40,209 bases of DNA from Deltaproteobacteria bacterium (GTDB lineage: Bacteria; Desulfobacterota; Desulfobulbia; Desulfobulbales; SURF-16), in the NCBI GenBank assembly GCA_024277655.1, contig JAJRUT010000052.1:1-40209 (forward strand), written 5' to 3'. Positions within the stretch are counted from its first letter, which is position 1. Every line of letters begins with the position of its first letter. Under the pieces are notes generated by a model. That model had not been told where the DNA came from. It saw only the letters and a program-made list of their open reading frames with translations, and did not search any database. Shown here piece after piece: positions 24,729 to 33,292 of the stretch. Both the position numbers and the translations under genes were made by a program.

Positions 24729-25703
24729 TTATGTTGGTTTTATGCCCTTCAAAAATACCCGCAGGGGGGCGGGATAACCTTCAACCGTTTTGCTGGAGTC
24801 TTCAGGGTCAATAAAGTCGCTGTATGATTCAAATTCCATCCATTCTGTCTGGCGTTGTTCGGTGCTACTCATCCTGTGGCTACAGAAGATTTCCACATCG
24901 CTAAAACCGGCTCTAATCATCCAGTTTTGCAGGCAGCGTCCGGTGGGGACGAAATAGGTGCCAGGGACCTTGGCGTAGCGTTCTTCCGGGAATAGGGCCA
25001 CCGGGGCGTCCCCTGGTATGGCCTGGGATTCAACAATTATTGTGCCCCCTGGACTCATAGCCTCTTTTACCTCTTTGAGGCACTCCAGGGGGGAGATGCG
25101 GTGATAGAGAATTCCCATTAAAAAGACGACATCAAAGCTTGGGCCAAACAGTCCCATATTTTCAACCCCAAGGAGTTCCATCTCAAGGTTCGTAAGGCCT
25201 GAAAAGCGGCGCAGCATATGGAAGACAAAGAAATGATTGAGGTAGGGCTCAAATCCCACCACGAGTTTTGGCTCGTGGCTTGCCATACGAAACATGTAAT
25301 AGCCGTTATTGCTACCCACATCGGCAATAATTTTACCCTTTAAATCAGGTAGATGGGGCAGGAGGCGGTCCCACTTGCGGTTGGAGCGCCACTCGGCATC
25401 AATGTCAATCCCAAAGAGGTTAAACGGGCCTTTGCGCCAGGGATGAAGGTCTTTTAGGACGCGGTAAAGGCCGTCATACTCCTCCCTACTGATCTCGTCC
25501 CGGCTACCGATGGTTATTGCATCTTGGCTGAAATCCAGATGTTTGGCCTTAAGGTGCTGAAACTGTTCGCTCTTTTCACGCAGAGCGGTGATGCCTTTTT
25601 TAAGACTGAGAACCCGTTTCTCCACAAAATCATGGTGGGCCTGTAGGTCTTCATGGTTGGCGTGCGGCAGGTCAAGAAACGAGGTGCTGGTGTAGTTTAA
25701 CAT
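24729..25703 (-). CDS. cmoB: tRNA U34 carboxymethyltransferase CmoB
   Basis: CmoB transfers the carboxymethyl group of carboxy-SAM to 5-hydroxyuridine at position 34 of tRNAs, giving cmo5U. The 324 residues match the family: W-R-K-G-P-F-N-L-F-G-I-D-I-D-A-E-W-R-S-N near 91-110, the SAM motif I-I-A-D-V-G-S-N-N-G-Y-Y-M-F-R, G-F-E-P-Y-L, F-L-M-G-I-L-Y-H-R, and a C-terminal E-G-Y-P-A-P-L-R. The start overlaps the end of cmoA by 7 bp, and the two enzymes act consecutively. Confidence 0.96.
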   Translation of the reverse strand: MLNYTSTSFLDLPHANHEDLQAHHDFVEKRVLSLKKGITALREKSEQFQHLKAKHLDFSQDAITIGSRDEISREEYDGLYRVLKDLHPWRKGPFNLFGIDIDAEWRSNRKWDRLLPHLPDLKGKIIADVGSNNGYYMFRMASHEPKLVVGFEPYLNHFFVFHMLRRFSGLTNLEMELLGVENMGLFGPSFDVVFLMGILYHRISPLECLKEVKEAMSPGGTIIVESQAIPGDAPVALFPEERYAKVPGTYFVPTGRCLQNWMIRAGFSDVEIFCSHRMSSTEQRQTEWMEFESYSDFIDPEDSSKTVEGYPAPLRVFLKGIKPT

Positions 25704-26428
25704 TGGTCTTTTCTGGCAATAAAGGAGGTGAAATTAAACCACTGGAAAAAGGTTTCGCATTGGGGGAAACCTGCATCCGTAAGCATCTTTAGATTCTCAC
25801 GGATGGAAAAAGGAATAAGAATATTTTCCAGGGTCTCTCTTTTTTTGGTGATTTCAATCTCACTATACCCCTGTTGCCGTTTAAAATCGAAGTAGAGGTC
25901 GATAAAAACCCGGTTTATCTTTGAGTGGTGGGAGATGGTTTTTTCACTTAAGATCAATACGCCTCCTGGCTGTAAGGCCTGGTATGTTTTTTCAAGGAGC
26001 TGACTTCTTTTTAAGGGACGAAGAAATTGCAGGGTGTAGTTTAGGAGGATAACCTTGCATGGTTTGAGTGGCGCACTGGTTATGTCACCGAGGATAAAGT
26101 TGATTTTTTCACTGGTTGTGAATAGCTCAGCCCTACGACGGGCCTTATTTATCATGGCCTGCGAATTGTCAATGCCGGTGTAATTTATAGTGTCGTTGCC
26201 AATGTGACTGGCAAGGGTGATGAGCGGTTTGCCGGTGGAACAGCCAAGATCATAGATGTGATCTTGGTCGCTGATAAAGGGGCTAATCAGCTTTGCTGTC
26301 ATCTCCATAACCTGTCGGTAGCAAGGTACAGATCGTTCCAGCATATCGTCAAAGACCTCAGCAACCTGCTCGTTGAAGCTGAAATCTTCGTTTAATGTGG
26401 CATTTTTGAAGAGGGTATCTTTTTTCAT
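25697..26428 (-). CDS. cmoA: Carboxy-SAM synthase CmoA
   Basis: CmoA makes carboxy-S-adenosylmethionine from SAM and prephenate. The 243 residues begin K-K-D-T-L-F, as in E. coli CmoA (R-D-T-L-F), followed by F-N-E-Q-V-A-E-V-F-D-D-M-L-E-R-S-V-P, the SAM motif Y-D-L-G-C-S-T-G-K-P, G-I-D-N-S-Q-A-M-I, L-N-Y-T-L-Q-F-L and L-S-E-K. I start at the ATG at 26428 on homology. An upstream in-frame GTG at 26497 with AGGAG nearby would add 23 residues and cannot be excluded. The use of prephenate ties tRNA modification to the aromatic pathway seen elsewhere in the window. Confidence 0.95.
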   Translation of the reverse strand: MKKDTLFKNATLNEDFSFNEQVAEVFDDMLERSVPCYRQVMEMTAKLISPFISDQDHIYDLGCSTGKPLITLASHIGNDTINYTGIDNSQAMINKARRRAELFTTSEKINFILGDITSAPLKPCKVILLNYTLQFLRPLKRSQLLEKTYQALQPGGVLILSEKTISHHSKINRVFIDLYFDFKRQQGYSEIEITKKRETLENILIPFSIRENLKMLTDAGFPQCETFFQWFNFTSFIARKDQC

Positions 26429-26551
26429 GGCACTGGTTAAACCATGAAGTGGGGCGAAAAGCAAAAAAAATGGTTGCAGAAGTTGGGGCCCCTCCACCCT
26501 GCTCCTGTCCAGTGTCGTTAGGTAGAAGCAGAATGAGAAGGGTGGGTAAGC

Positions 26552-26941
26552 TTAATGGCTCGTAATTGATAGATCCACCGGGGGGCCACTTAGGGTTTTG
26601 GCGAGGTATTCTTTGAGGTTTTGGTTGATGCGGTGTACAGAGCCACCCGGAACAAGGCCGTCTTCACGCCAGGCCTCATCGAACAGGGTTTGGGGCACAG
26701 GCACCTTGGCAAGTTCCTCAGCACCCTCCATTGTTCTTTTAATCAGAGTTACCTGGGGTTCTTCCCAGTCAAAAATGACAAAATACAGGGACTCAGCGCT
26801 GGCACTGGCAACAAAGTCATTACCCCTTGTCCAGCCGCTTCCCCATTCAAGATACATCTCAATCGCTTTTTCAGGGGTCATATCCCAGTCAACTTCATTT
26901 AAAAGTGGCCTGTTTGATTTTAACTCCTCGACACTCAGCAT
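26552..26941 (-). CDS. Small conserved protein, DVU0772-like
   Basis: An acidic 129-residue cytosolic protein with no signal or transmembrane segment. The N-terminal pattern V-D-W-D-M-T-P-E-K-A-I-E-M-Y-L-E-W-G followed by a Trp-rich strand and F-V-I-F-D-W-E-E recalls the uncharacterised DVU0772 family from sulfate reducers; this is recognition from memory, not a search. A good GGAGG precedes the ATG. The gene has its own promoter with a dyad around the -10 box, so it is likely regulated. Function unknown. Confidence 0.75.
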   Translation of the reverse strand: MLSVEELKSNRPLLNEVDWDMTPEKAIEMYLEWGSGWTRGNDFVASASAESLYFVIFDWEEPQVTLIKRTMEGAEELAKVPVPQTLFDEAWREDGLVPGGSVHRINQNLKEYLAKTLSGPPVDLSITSH

Positions 26942-26953
26942 GGTCTACCTCCG

Positions 26954-27001
26954 GTAAAAGTTGGTGTCTATTAAAAATAGTAACTTTTACTGACTGGTCA
27001 A
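26954..27001 (-). promoter_or_regulatory. Promoter with flanking 9-bp dyad
   Basis: On the minus strand TTGACC (26996-27001) and TATTTT (26974-26979) are 16 bp apart. Perfect inverted arms GTAAAAGTT/AACTTTTAC (26954-26962 and 26982-26990), 19 bases apart, straddle the -10 box. The geometry fits an operator for a dimeric repressor, or a hairpin at the extreme 5' end of the mRNA. Confidence 0.6.
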
Positions 27002-27116
27002 GTGGCGGGGCGAAAAAAAAGGGTACTTCCCAGTTTAAGCGTGTCCGGCCAATGAATTGCCGATAGCGTAGACTTCGAGTTTATAACGGAACATTGCTGA
27101 GTTGCCCGCAGTTATT

Positions 27117-27965
27117 TTACCTATAGCGTTTATCTTCCCGGTAATATTCCGGAAAACCGAGGGTTTCTTGGAGGGCTGAGAACGCTTGGTGGTGGGGATA
27201 CTTATCTTGCTTGAGACTGGATAAACTTGTGTTGATGGCTTGTACGGCACTACTTAACAGGGTTAGCGGGTAGGCCACTATTTTAAAGCCGATGTCCTGA
27301 AGTTGTTGTTGGTTTAAAAGGGGTGTTTTGCCGTTTTGAATCATGTTTGCCATACATGGCTGATCTATTGCCTGGCAAAGTTTTGTCATTTCTGCAATGG
27401 ATTCCGGAGCCTCCATAAAGATAATATCAGCACCAATTTGGCCAAATTCTTTACAGCGCCATAATGCCTCGGCAAAACCGTGGTTGGTTCGGGCATCGGT
27501 GCGGGCCATAATCAGGATATCGGCACCTTCATCCCGAGCGTCCACCGCAGCCTGAATTCGCCTGGAGGCCTCGTGGCGTTCCACGACTTGTTTGCCCTCG
27601 GTATGACCGCAACGCTTAGGGCTGAGTTGATCTTCAATCATAATGCAGGAAAACCCCGCCTGGCTGTAGCCCTGTACGGTTCGCTTGACATTCACCGCAT
27701 TGCCATAGCCGGTATCGCCATCACCGAGGACGGGGAGGGAGGTGGCTGCGCATATGGCGCGCCCCTGATCCACCATTTCTCCGTAGGATATGAGACCGGT
27801 ATCCGGTTTGCCCAGAAGGCTTGCCGATACAGCAAATCCGGACATAAAGGTAATTGGAAAGCCTGCCTGTTCAATAAGCAGGGCCGAGAGCCCATCGTAA
27901 CAGCAGGGCATAACCAAAATTTCCGGTTGTTTAAGAAGTGCGCGCAGTTTTTCGGTGCGACTCAT
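27117..27965 (-). CDS. Isocitrate lyase/PEP mutase superfamily enzyme
   Basis: A 282-residue TIM-barrel enzyme of the PEP mutase/isocitrate lyase superfamily. Visible elements are P-C-C-Y-D-G-L-S-A near 20-28, G-D-G-D-T-G-Y-G near 81-88 (magnesium site), I-E-D-Q near 110, the active-site loop P-K-R-C-G-H near 115-120 with its catalytic cysteine, and I-M-A-R-T-D-A-R. The K-R-C-G-H loop is that of 2-methylisocitrate lyases and relatives. No methylcitrate-cycle genes are adjacent, so the substrate (methylisocitrate, oxaloacetate or another 2-hydroxy acid) cannot be assigned. The ATG overlaps the yhbY stop by one base. Confidence 0.88.
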   Translation of the reverse strand: MSRTEKLRALLKQPEILVMPCCYDGLSALLIEQAGFPITFMSGFAVSASLLGKPDTGLISYGEMVDQGRAICAATSLPVLGDGDTGYGNAVNVKRTVQGYSQAGFSCIMIEDQLSPKRCGHTEGKQVVERHEASRRIQAAVDARDEGADILIMARTDARTNHGFAEALWRCKEFGQIGADIIFMEAPESIAEMTKLCQAIDQPCMANMIQNGKTPLLNQQQLQDIGFKIVAYPLTLLSSAVQAINTSLSSLKQDKYPHHQAFSALQETLGFPEYYREDKRYR

Positions 27966-28294
27966 TAACGTGGCAGATGGATTTTTTTGTCTGGGGCAAG
28001 ATCCTTTGAGGGGCGATAGAGGACAATCATTTTACCGATGACCTGAACCAGCCCGGCATTGGTCTGTTTAACAAGCTCTGTGCCGACCTCCTTGCGGTCA
28101 AGATCCGCTGTGGCCTGGACCTTTACCTTGATCAGTTCCTGTTGATCCAGGGCGTACTCAATTTCATCAAGGACGGTGGGGATTATACCGTTTTGACCAA
28201 TCATCACCAGGGGTGTAATGGTGTGGGCTTTACCCCGGAGAAATTGCACCTGTTTTTTTCCCAGGCGTACTTTTTTTTGTTTTTTCTTAGCCAT
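27965..28294 (-). CDS. yhbY: YhbY-type RNA-binding (CRM domain) ribosome assembly protein
   Basis: The 109 residues form a single CRM domain: L-R-G-K-A-H-T-I-T-P-L-V-M-I-G-Q-N-G near 19-36 with the GxxG-type RNA-binding loop, then L-I-K-V-K-V-Q-A and L-V-Q-V-I-G-K-M-I-V-L-Y-R. The N-terminus is lysine-rich (K-K-K-Q-K-K-V-R). YhbY in E. coli associates with pre-50S particles. It precedes the PEP mutase-like gene with a one-base stop/start overlap and follows the TraB-family gene by 73 bp. Confidence 0.94.
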   Translation of the reverse strand: MAKKKQKKVRLGKKQVQFLRGKAHTITPLVMIGQNGIIPTVLDEIEYALDQQELIKVKVQATADLDRKEVGTELVKQTNAGLVQVIGKMIVLYRPSKDLAPDKKIHLPR

Positions 28295-28367
28295 GTTCTT
28301 TTACGGGGTTGAAGGTCGGCACTACGCTCCTAACGCTACGGCGCGTAAGGGGCACGGCGGGCCTGAT

Positions 28368-29543
28368 TTAAAAAAGATTTCTAACGATCTCCACGCCACC
28401 TATCCAGGTGCCAACCATGGAGCCTATGCCGGGGAGAATAAAGGCAAGAAAGACCTTGAGTAGTCTGTTCTGCCACCATTTTGTGAGGCTTGTCATATCT
28501 TCCATAGCCGTTTCAAATTCGCGGACAATCGGGGGCTGCATCATGGCCTGGACAAAGGCGCAGACGTATCCGGCACCGATGACTGGCGTAAGGCTTGTGA
28601 TGGGGGCGGCGACAAAGGCGCTGATGATGGTTATGGGGTGGGCAAGGCCAACCAGGGCGCCGATGGCAGAGGGGATGCCGTTTGCTAGAATCCAGTAAAT
28701 GACATTGGCCCCGGCCTCGGTAAGTCCCTTGCTCCAGCCGATATAGCCGATGGAGCCAATGATAAGAATGGGGATGAGCCAGCCCATAATCTTCCAGATG
28801 TTTGAGACCTTGGGAATGGTATTAATCTCTTCCATCTGGTTTGATCTGTCTTCAGCGATGCCCTCTTTTATGCCCTGCACATGCCCGGCCCCAACAATGG
28901 CAACGAGCTTCTTGCCAGGTGAAGATTTAATTTTCTCCGCCAGAAATGTGTCGCGCTCATCAATGAGGACCTCTTTGATTTCAGGCAGGGCGTCACCCAT
29001 CTCACTTAGAAGCTCGGAGAGGGCATCGGAGTTCTTTAACTCGTCGAGTTTCTCTTCATCAATCTCAGTTTTGTCAAAGAGGGAGGCAAAGAGGGAGGCC
29101 AGGAGATACCCCTTTTTGAACAGGGACGTCTTTTTCCAGGCCCGGCGCAGGGTCACCCTGACGTCCCGGTCACAGAGGCTTATGGGAATACCATGAGCCT
29201 CGGCTGTCTTGGTGGCTTCGAGGAGTTCCGAACCTGGCATGACCCCTAGTTGGTCGCCTAGTTTTTTCTGGTAGGAGGCCAGGGTTAGGTTGACCATCAG
29301 GGTTGCGAGCTGTTTCTTGCGGATAATCTCCTTGATGTCAAGATTTTGCCAGCGATCTTTTTGTGACAGGGACTCGAAACGTTTCTCATCAAGTTCCACA
29401 CAGACGCAGTCTGGTTTTTCGGCTTCAATGATCTGATGGACGAGATCCACCGATTTTTGCGAAACATGGGCCGTGCCTACAAGGATTATTTCCCGGTCGT
29501 CAAGTTTGATGCGGTGGATGTCAGATGATTCGAGTGTCGTCAC
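28368..29543 (-). CDS. TraB/PrgY-family membrane protein
   Basis: The 391 residues have an N-terminal TraB domain (about 10-235) with L-V-G-T-A-H-V-S near 21-28, C-V-E-L-D-E-K-R and V-G-A-G-H-V-Q-G, conserved histidines typical of the TraB/PrgY/GumN superfamily. The C-terminal half has about four hydrophobic segments (roughly 250-275, 285-305, 308-335 and 362-385). The family was named for shutdown of Enterococcus sex pheromone; a metalloprotease-like activity has been suggested. Bacterial chromosomal copies of this length are widespread and uncharacterised. The start is GTG with no clear ribosome site, so the exact N-terminus is uncertain. Confidence 0.87.
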   Translation of the reverse strand: MTTLESSDIHRIKLDDREIILVGTAHVSQKSVDLVHQIIEAEKPDCVCVELDEKRFESLSQKDRWQNLDIKEIIRKKQLATLMVNLTLASYQKKLGDQLGVMPGSELLEATKTAEAHGIPISLCDRDVRVTLRRAWKKTSLFKKGYLLASLFASLFDKTEIDEEKLDELKNSDALSELLSEMGDALPEIKEVLIDERDTFLAEKIKSSPGKKLVAIVGAGHVQGIKEGIAEDRSNQMEEINTIPKVSNIWKIMGWLIPILIIGSIGYIGWSKGLTEAGANVIYWILANGIPSAIGALVGLAHPITIISAFVAAPITSLTPVIGAGYVCAFVQAMMQPPIVREFETAMEDMTSLTKWWQNRLLKVFLAFILPGIGSMVGTWIGGVEIVRNLF

Positions 29544-29571
29544 AGTTTTTTGTTTGGCCTAAAGTATTTAA

Positions 29572-29607
29572 AGAAAAAGAGCCACGGGATGATATTTATC
29601 CCGTGGC
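29572..29607 (-). terminator. Terminator after the FadL-type gene
   Basis: A 10-bp stem GCCACGGGAT/ATCCCGTGGC (29581-29590, 29598-29607) is followed on the minus strand by a T-rich run (29572-29580). It shares its core with the terminator at 20083-20126. Confidence 0.85.
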
Positions 29608-29645
29608 TTAAAGTTTTTGTAACATGGTTTGGTATGATATTTAAT

Positions 29646-30923
29646 TTAAAATTTCATCATCATGCCAGTTGTTACCATGTAGGCAGAGGCGTTGGAGAAT
29701 TCTCCCTCGATACTGCTGTCGTTATTTGCGACTTTGCGCTCATCCTTCTGGTCATATAAAAAGGCCATACCAACCTCGTAGGTTTCATCCAATTTATATT
29801 TAAAGCCACAGGAGTAAATCTTGGCGTCAGAGTCCGGTAATTCAAAGCTAAGGGTCTTTTCTGGTACCGGATTCTCGTCGATGGCAAAACCAAACATCAG
29901 GGTCAGTTTATCATTCATCATCTTTTGGCTAAGACCAATCCTGAAGGCATCGGTATCGTCAAAATCCTTTGCCCGTGGGGTGCCAAAAACAGTCTCAAGA
30001 AGAGGGGATACGGATGAATCGTAGTTAAAATCAAGATTTTCATAATCGGACCAGAAGGTACGATCCCAACCAATTTCGACCGTGGTTGCTGTAAAGGTGT
30101 AGGCTGCTGCAACGGTGAGGACTGCAGGGACTGGAACCGAAACATCGCCATGGCCCTGATAAGTGTGACTTGTTGTTGTTCCTGTGCCAAAATCAGAGGC
30201 TTGATAGCTCAGTCTAGCATTATCGCCGTCCAGGTCAAGATCAACCCGGGAGCGCCATGTTATGGCTGTGGTGAGATTGTCCACAGGCTTGACTGTAACT
30301 GCAAGGTTGTAACCAAAATCGATGGAGTCGCCGTTTAGTTTTCGACTGTAATAGCCATTGACACCAGGAATTGTTAAAGGCAGGTTTGAACTTGTAACCT
30401 TGCCCCGGCTATAAATGGCACGCACACCACCACCAACGGAAAACCAGTCGGTTACCTTGTAGGCCATGGTTGGGTTTAGTTCAAAAACTTCTAGGGTGAA
30501 TTCCTCGGCAAAACCACTGGCCCAGGAGCCTTCCCAGCGCTTTGACAGACCAGCTGGCGTTGTTAGGGAAACACCAAAGCGGAGATTGTTATATTCAGGT
30601 GAAACAAGATGGAACACGGGGATAAAGAAATTTTCTTTTTCAGATTCAGCATCCAGGGTTGCAGACCTGTTATCTTCGTACTCAATCTCGGTTAAATGGA
30701 TATAATTAAGTGCAAGCTCGACCTGATAGTTCACTTTTTCGGGGTCAAAGACCATGTTGGCTGGATTGAAATAGGAGGCATCTGCACCACTGGCATTTGC
30801 CACATAGGCAGCGCTTAAGGCCGTTGAATTAACGGATTGTTCGGGAATGCGCCAGCCAGAGGCAAAGGCACTTGAACCGCAAATTGTCATGGCTAATGCC
30901 AGTATTGAAATTCTTTTTGTCAT
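29646..30923 (-). CDS. OmpP1/FadL/TodX-family outer membrane channel
   Basis: A 425-residue outer-membrane beta-barrel of the FadL family, which moves long-chain fatty acids or other hydrophobic compounds through a lateral opening. The signal peptide starts at the ATG at 30923 (preceded by GGGGAGAAAGAG), with cleavage after S-A-F-A near 22. The mature start G-W-R-I-P-E-Q-S-V-N-S-T-A-L-S-A-A-Y-V matches the FadL hatch region, followed by the A-S-Y-F-N-P-A-N-M motif. The rest alternates aromatic strands and ends M-M-M-K-F, a terminal Phe typical of outer-membrane proteins. It lies downstream of an acyl-CoA ligase, so the pair is likely to handle uptake and activation of fatty acids. Confidence 0.9.
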   Translation of the reverse strand: MTKRISILALAMTICGSSAFASGWRIPEQSVNSTALSAAYVANASGADASYFNPANMVFDPEKVNYQVELALNYIHLTEIEYEDNRSATLDAESEKENFFIPVFHLVSPEYNNLRFGVSLTTPAGLSKRWEGSWASGFAEEFTLEVFELNPTMAYKVTDWFSVGGGVRAIYSRGKVTSSNLPLTIPGVNGYYSRKLNGDSIDFGYNLAVTVKPVDNLTTAITWRSRVDLDLDGDNARLSYQASDFGTGTTTSHTYQGHGDVSVPVPAVLTVAAAYTFTATTVEIGWDRTFWSDYENLDFNYDSSVSPLLETVFGTPRAKDFDDTDAFRIGLSQKMMNDKLTLMFGFAIDENPVPEKTLSFELPDSDAKIYSCGFKYKLDETYEVGMAFLYDQKDERKVANNDSSIEGEFSNASAYMVTTGMMMKF

Positions 30924-30991
30924 AACTCTCTTTCTCCCCTTTGCTGATAGGGCGATATCCCCCCCTGCTTCCCTCGGTAGATCCACATAAT

Positions 30992-32668
30992 TTATGAGGT
31001 GTATAGGTATCGCTTAATTTTATGTGTTGCCGTCTTGATAAACGGTTCTTTTATTTCTGTAAAGTGATGAATCTTGGAATAGCGAGGTAGGAATCGGTTA
31101 ATTTCGGTCTGTAACTGCTTCAGGAGTTGCCCAGTATACTTCTCATGATCCGTTACTGTCGTGCCTTTACAGTCACGGTCAATAACGTCTTGACTGAAAT
31201 AGATCCTGGCTTCTAGTTTATTGTTATTTTCTGAGACAAGGGATTCTTCGACAAATTCATAGCTGTTTATCTTGTCTTCAATGGCCTCGGGGAAAATGTT
31301 TTCACCGGAACTGAGAACAATAACACTTTTAGAGCGTCCCTTGATGTACAGATATCCCTGTTTGTCGATCAAACCAAGATCACCTGTGGTCATCCAGCCG
31401 TCACCAATAAGGGTCTCCGCAGTGGCCTCAGGGTTGCCCAGATATCCCTGCATGATGTTACCCCCCCGAGCATGGATGGCACCGATTCCTGTCTGTGGGT
31501 TCGGGTTGTGGACGCGAAGTTCAACACCGGGAATTGGTTTTCCGGTGGAACCCACCGGAATCTCGGGGTCACCCAGGGGGCCAGCTGCAAGGAGTGGGGC
31601 CGACTCGGTTAAACCGTAACCAATGAGATAGGGGAATTTTGCCTCGCGGAGGAACTGTTCGGTTTCAAAATTTATGGCCGCCCCGCCGATGGCCATGATC
31701 TGCAATTGGCCACCAAAGAAGGACTCTAGTTTTCGACCTATTTTCTGCATGAGTAGTTTGCGGACAGCCTTAATTTTGCAGCCGTATTTTAATAGGGGGT
31801 TATTGTTGATGGCACTAAGAACCCGTTTCTTGTAGATCTTTTCCATGACCATGGGCACCACACATATGACGGCAGGTTTCTCTTTTTGGCAAATCTTGTC
31901 GAGATAGGTCGGGGTTGGGGGTTTGGCGGCATAGACAACGTGGCAACCTTTAAGGATTGGCACCAGAAAGCCAACAGTGAACTCGTAGGTGTGGCTGAGG
32001 GGTAGAATCGAGAGAAAGGTGAGGCCCGACTTTACCTTTTGTAAAAGAACGGCAACGGACGCAAGGTTTGCACAGAAATTGGCGTGGGACAGCATGACAG
32101 CCTTAGAGTGACCGGATGTTCCTGATGTGTAGATAATTGAAACGAGATCATCGGTGTGAGCCTTTTTGCTGAGTTGTTGTAGCTTGTCAGTATGTTTAGG
32201 GCTCAAGGGGAGGGCGCTGTCAATCAATGTCTCCACTTGGCAGACATCATGGGGTGCTGAAGGCTCTTTGGAGTTATCAAGGGTGATGATGAGCTTGAGT
32301 CTAGCCTGGGATAGCTCAAAAGTCTTGTCGATATGTTTACTTGTGGTGAAAATAATTTGGCATTTGGATTCGTTAAAGATATGGCGCACATCGGCATCTG
32401 GGAAATCTGGTAATATAGGCAGGGCAATGGCACCGATCCTGATGATGGCAAAATAGGCAATACCCCAGTTAGGAGAATTTTCGGCTAGGATGCAGATCTT
32501 ATCGCCTTTTTTGATTCCCTTTCCCTTTAGGATGTGGGCAAGGGCCAGCACCTTCTTGTGCATTTGTCCGTAAGTTATGGCCTGAGCCAGAGCAAAGCTT
32601 GAACAGGGCAGATCCTTGTACTGTGAACAGGATGAGTCAAGGACATCGTGTAAAGTGGTTAATTTCAT
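30992..32668 (-). CDS. AMP-dependent acyl-CoA synthetase (long-chain fatty acid type)
   Basis: This 558-residue adenylate-forming ligase contains the AMP-binding I-Y-T-S-G-T-S-G-H-S-K-A-V-M, the L-P-L-S-H-T-Y-E segment, Y-G-L-T-E-S-A-P, G-W-M-T-T-G-D-L-G and K-G-R-S-K-S-V-I-V-L-S-S-G-E-N-I-F-P-E; the C-terminal catalytic-lysine region is H-K-I-K-R-Y-L. Size and motifs fit long-chain acyl-CoA ligases. I start at the ATG at 32668 because a sigma-70-type promoter sits immediately upstream (32738-32766) and would be inside any longer version starting at TTG 32770. No ribosome site is obvious. It is followed after 68 bp by the FadL-type channel gene and their shared terminator. Confidence 0.92.
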   Translation of the reverse strand: MKLTTLHDVLDSSCSQYKDLPCSSFALAQAITYGQMHKKVLALAHILKGKGIKKGDKICILAENSPNWGIAYFAIIRIGAIALPILPDFPDADVRHIFNESKCQIIFTTSKHIDKTFELSQARLKLIITLDNSKEPSAPHDVCQVETLIDSALPLSPKHTDKLQQLSKKAHTDDLVSIIYTSGTSGHSKAVMLSHANFCANLASVAVLLQKVKSGLTFLSILPLSHTYEFTVGFLVPILKGCHVVYAAKPPTPTYLDKICQKEKPAVICVVPMVMEKIYKKRVLSAINNNPLLKYGCKIKAVRKLLMQKIGRKLESFFGGQLQIMAIGGAAINFETEQFLREAKFPYLIGYGLTESAPLLAAGPLGDPEIPVGSTGKPIPGVELRVHNPNPQTGIGAIHARGGNIMQGYLGNPEATAETLIGDGWMTTGDLGLIDKQGYLYIKGRSKSVIVLSSGENIFPEAIEDKINSYEFVEESLVSENNNKLEARIYFSQDVIDRDCKGTTVTDHEKYTGQLLKQLQTEINRFLPRYSKIHHFTEIKEPFIKTATHKIKRYLYTS

Positions 32669-32737
32669 AAAAATATAAGGGTCTTGCTTTGGGTGGAGTT
32701 TAGTAAAGCGTGTGCTATGTCTGTTTTGAAATACCCA

Positions 32738-32766
32738 TATGTATTGTGTAGCGGGAGCTTCGTCAA
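32738..32766 (-). promoter_or_regulatory. Promoter of the acyl-CoA ligase-FadL operon
   Basis: Minus-strand TTGACG (32761-32766) and TACATA (32738-32743) with a 17-bp spacer. The predicted start near 32730 leaves a leader of about 60 nt before the ATG at 32668. Confidence 0.65.
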
Positions 32767-32806
32767 GCAAACTTATTGGGCTTCATCTGTTTGGCATATA
32801 AAAGAC

Positions 32807-33292
32807 CTAGAAACGTTGGACGTGCCAACTTACTGGTTGACCGTTTTTGTAGGGCATAATGCCGTGAAAGATGCGTGGATCCCCGTCAAAGACAAGGGGG
32901 AGAAAGTATCTGTCGCCGGGCCACATGGGGAGTTCGCCTAGCTCATTAATTGGGTGCCAATCCAGGGTTCCTTCATTATTGCTTGCCTTTGGCGTGCCCG
33001 AAAAAGAGCTGATGATAAAGATAAATCCCAACCAGTCTTCACCTTGCGAGCCAAAGTCTGTCCAGTTAATAGTGCCTCTCAGACTCATGGTGTTGCAGGT
33101 AATTCCCGCTTCCTCATAAATCTCTCGCTCCATACATTGGCTCACGCTTTCTTGGGGTTCCATTTTGCCGCCAAGGCCATTGAATTTCCCTGCGTGGTGG
33201 TCGTTTGCGCGGCCCTGGCGGTGGATGAGGAGGACCTGCTTTTTGTCGCTTGAAAGAATGAAGCCCAGGGTGCCAATGATTGGGGTATGCAT
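32807..33292 (-). CDS. Nudix hydrolase (MutT / 8-oxo-dGTP diphosphatase-like)
   Basis: The 161 residues have a complete Nudix box, G-x5-E-x7-R-E-I-x-E-E-x-G-I (about 42-64, G-K-M-E-P-Q-E-S... R-E-I-Y-E-E-A-G-I), with the N-terminal strand G-T-L-G-F-I-L and H-R-Q-G-R-A-N-D-H-H-A-G-K-F-N-G-L-G-G typical of MutT/MTH1-like enzymes that hydrolyse oxidised purine nucleotides. A strong AAGGAGG precedes the ATG. It is upstream of, and co-directional with, the acyl-CoA ligase, which has its own promoter, so the two are probably independent. Substrate assignment is by family resemblance only. Confidence 0.92.
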   Translation of the reverse strand: MHTPIIGTLGFILSSDKKQVLLIHRQGRANDHHAGKFNGLGGKMEPQESVSQCMEREIYEEAGITCNTMSLRGTINWTDFGSQGEDWLGFIFIISSFSGTPKASNNEGTLDWHPINELGELPMWPGDRYFLPLVFDGDPRIFHGIMPYKNGQPVSWHVQRF

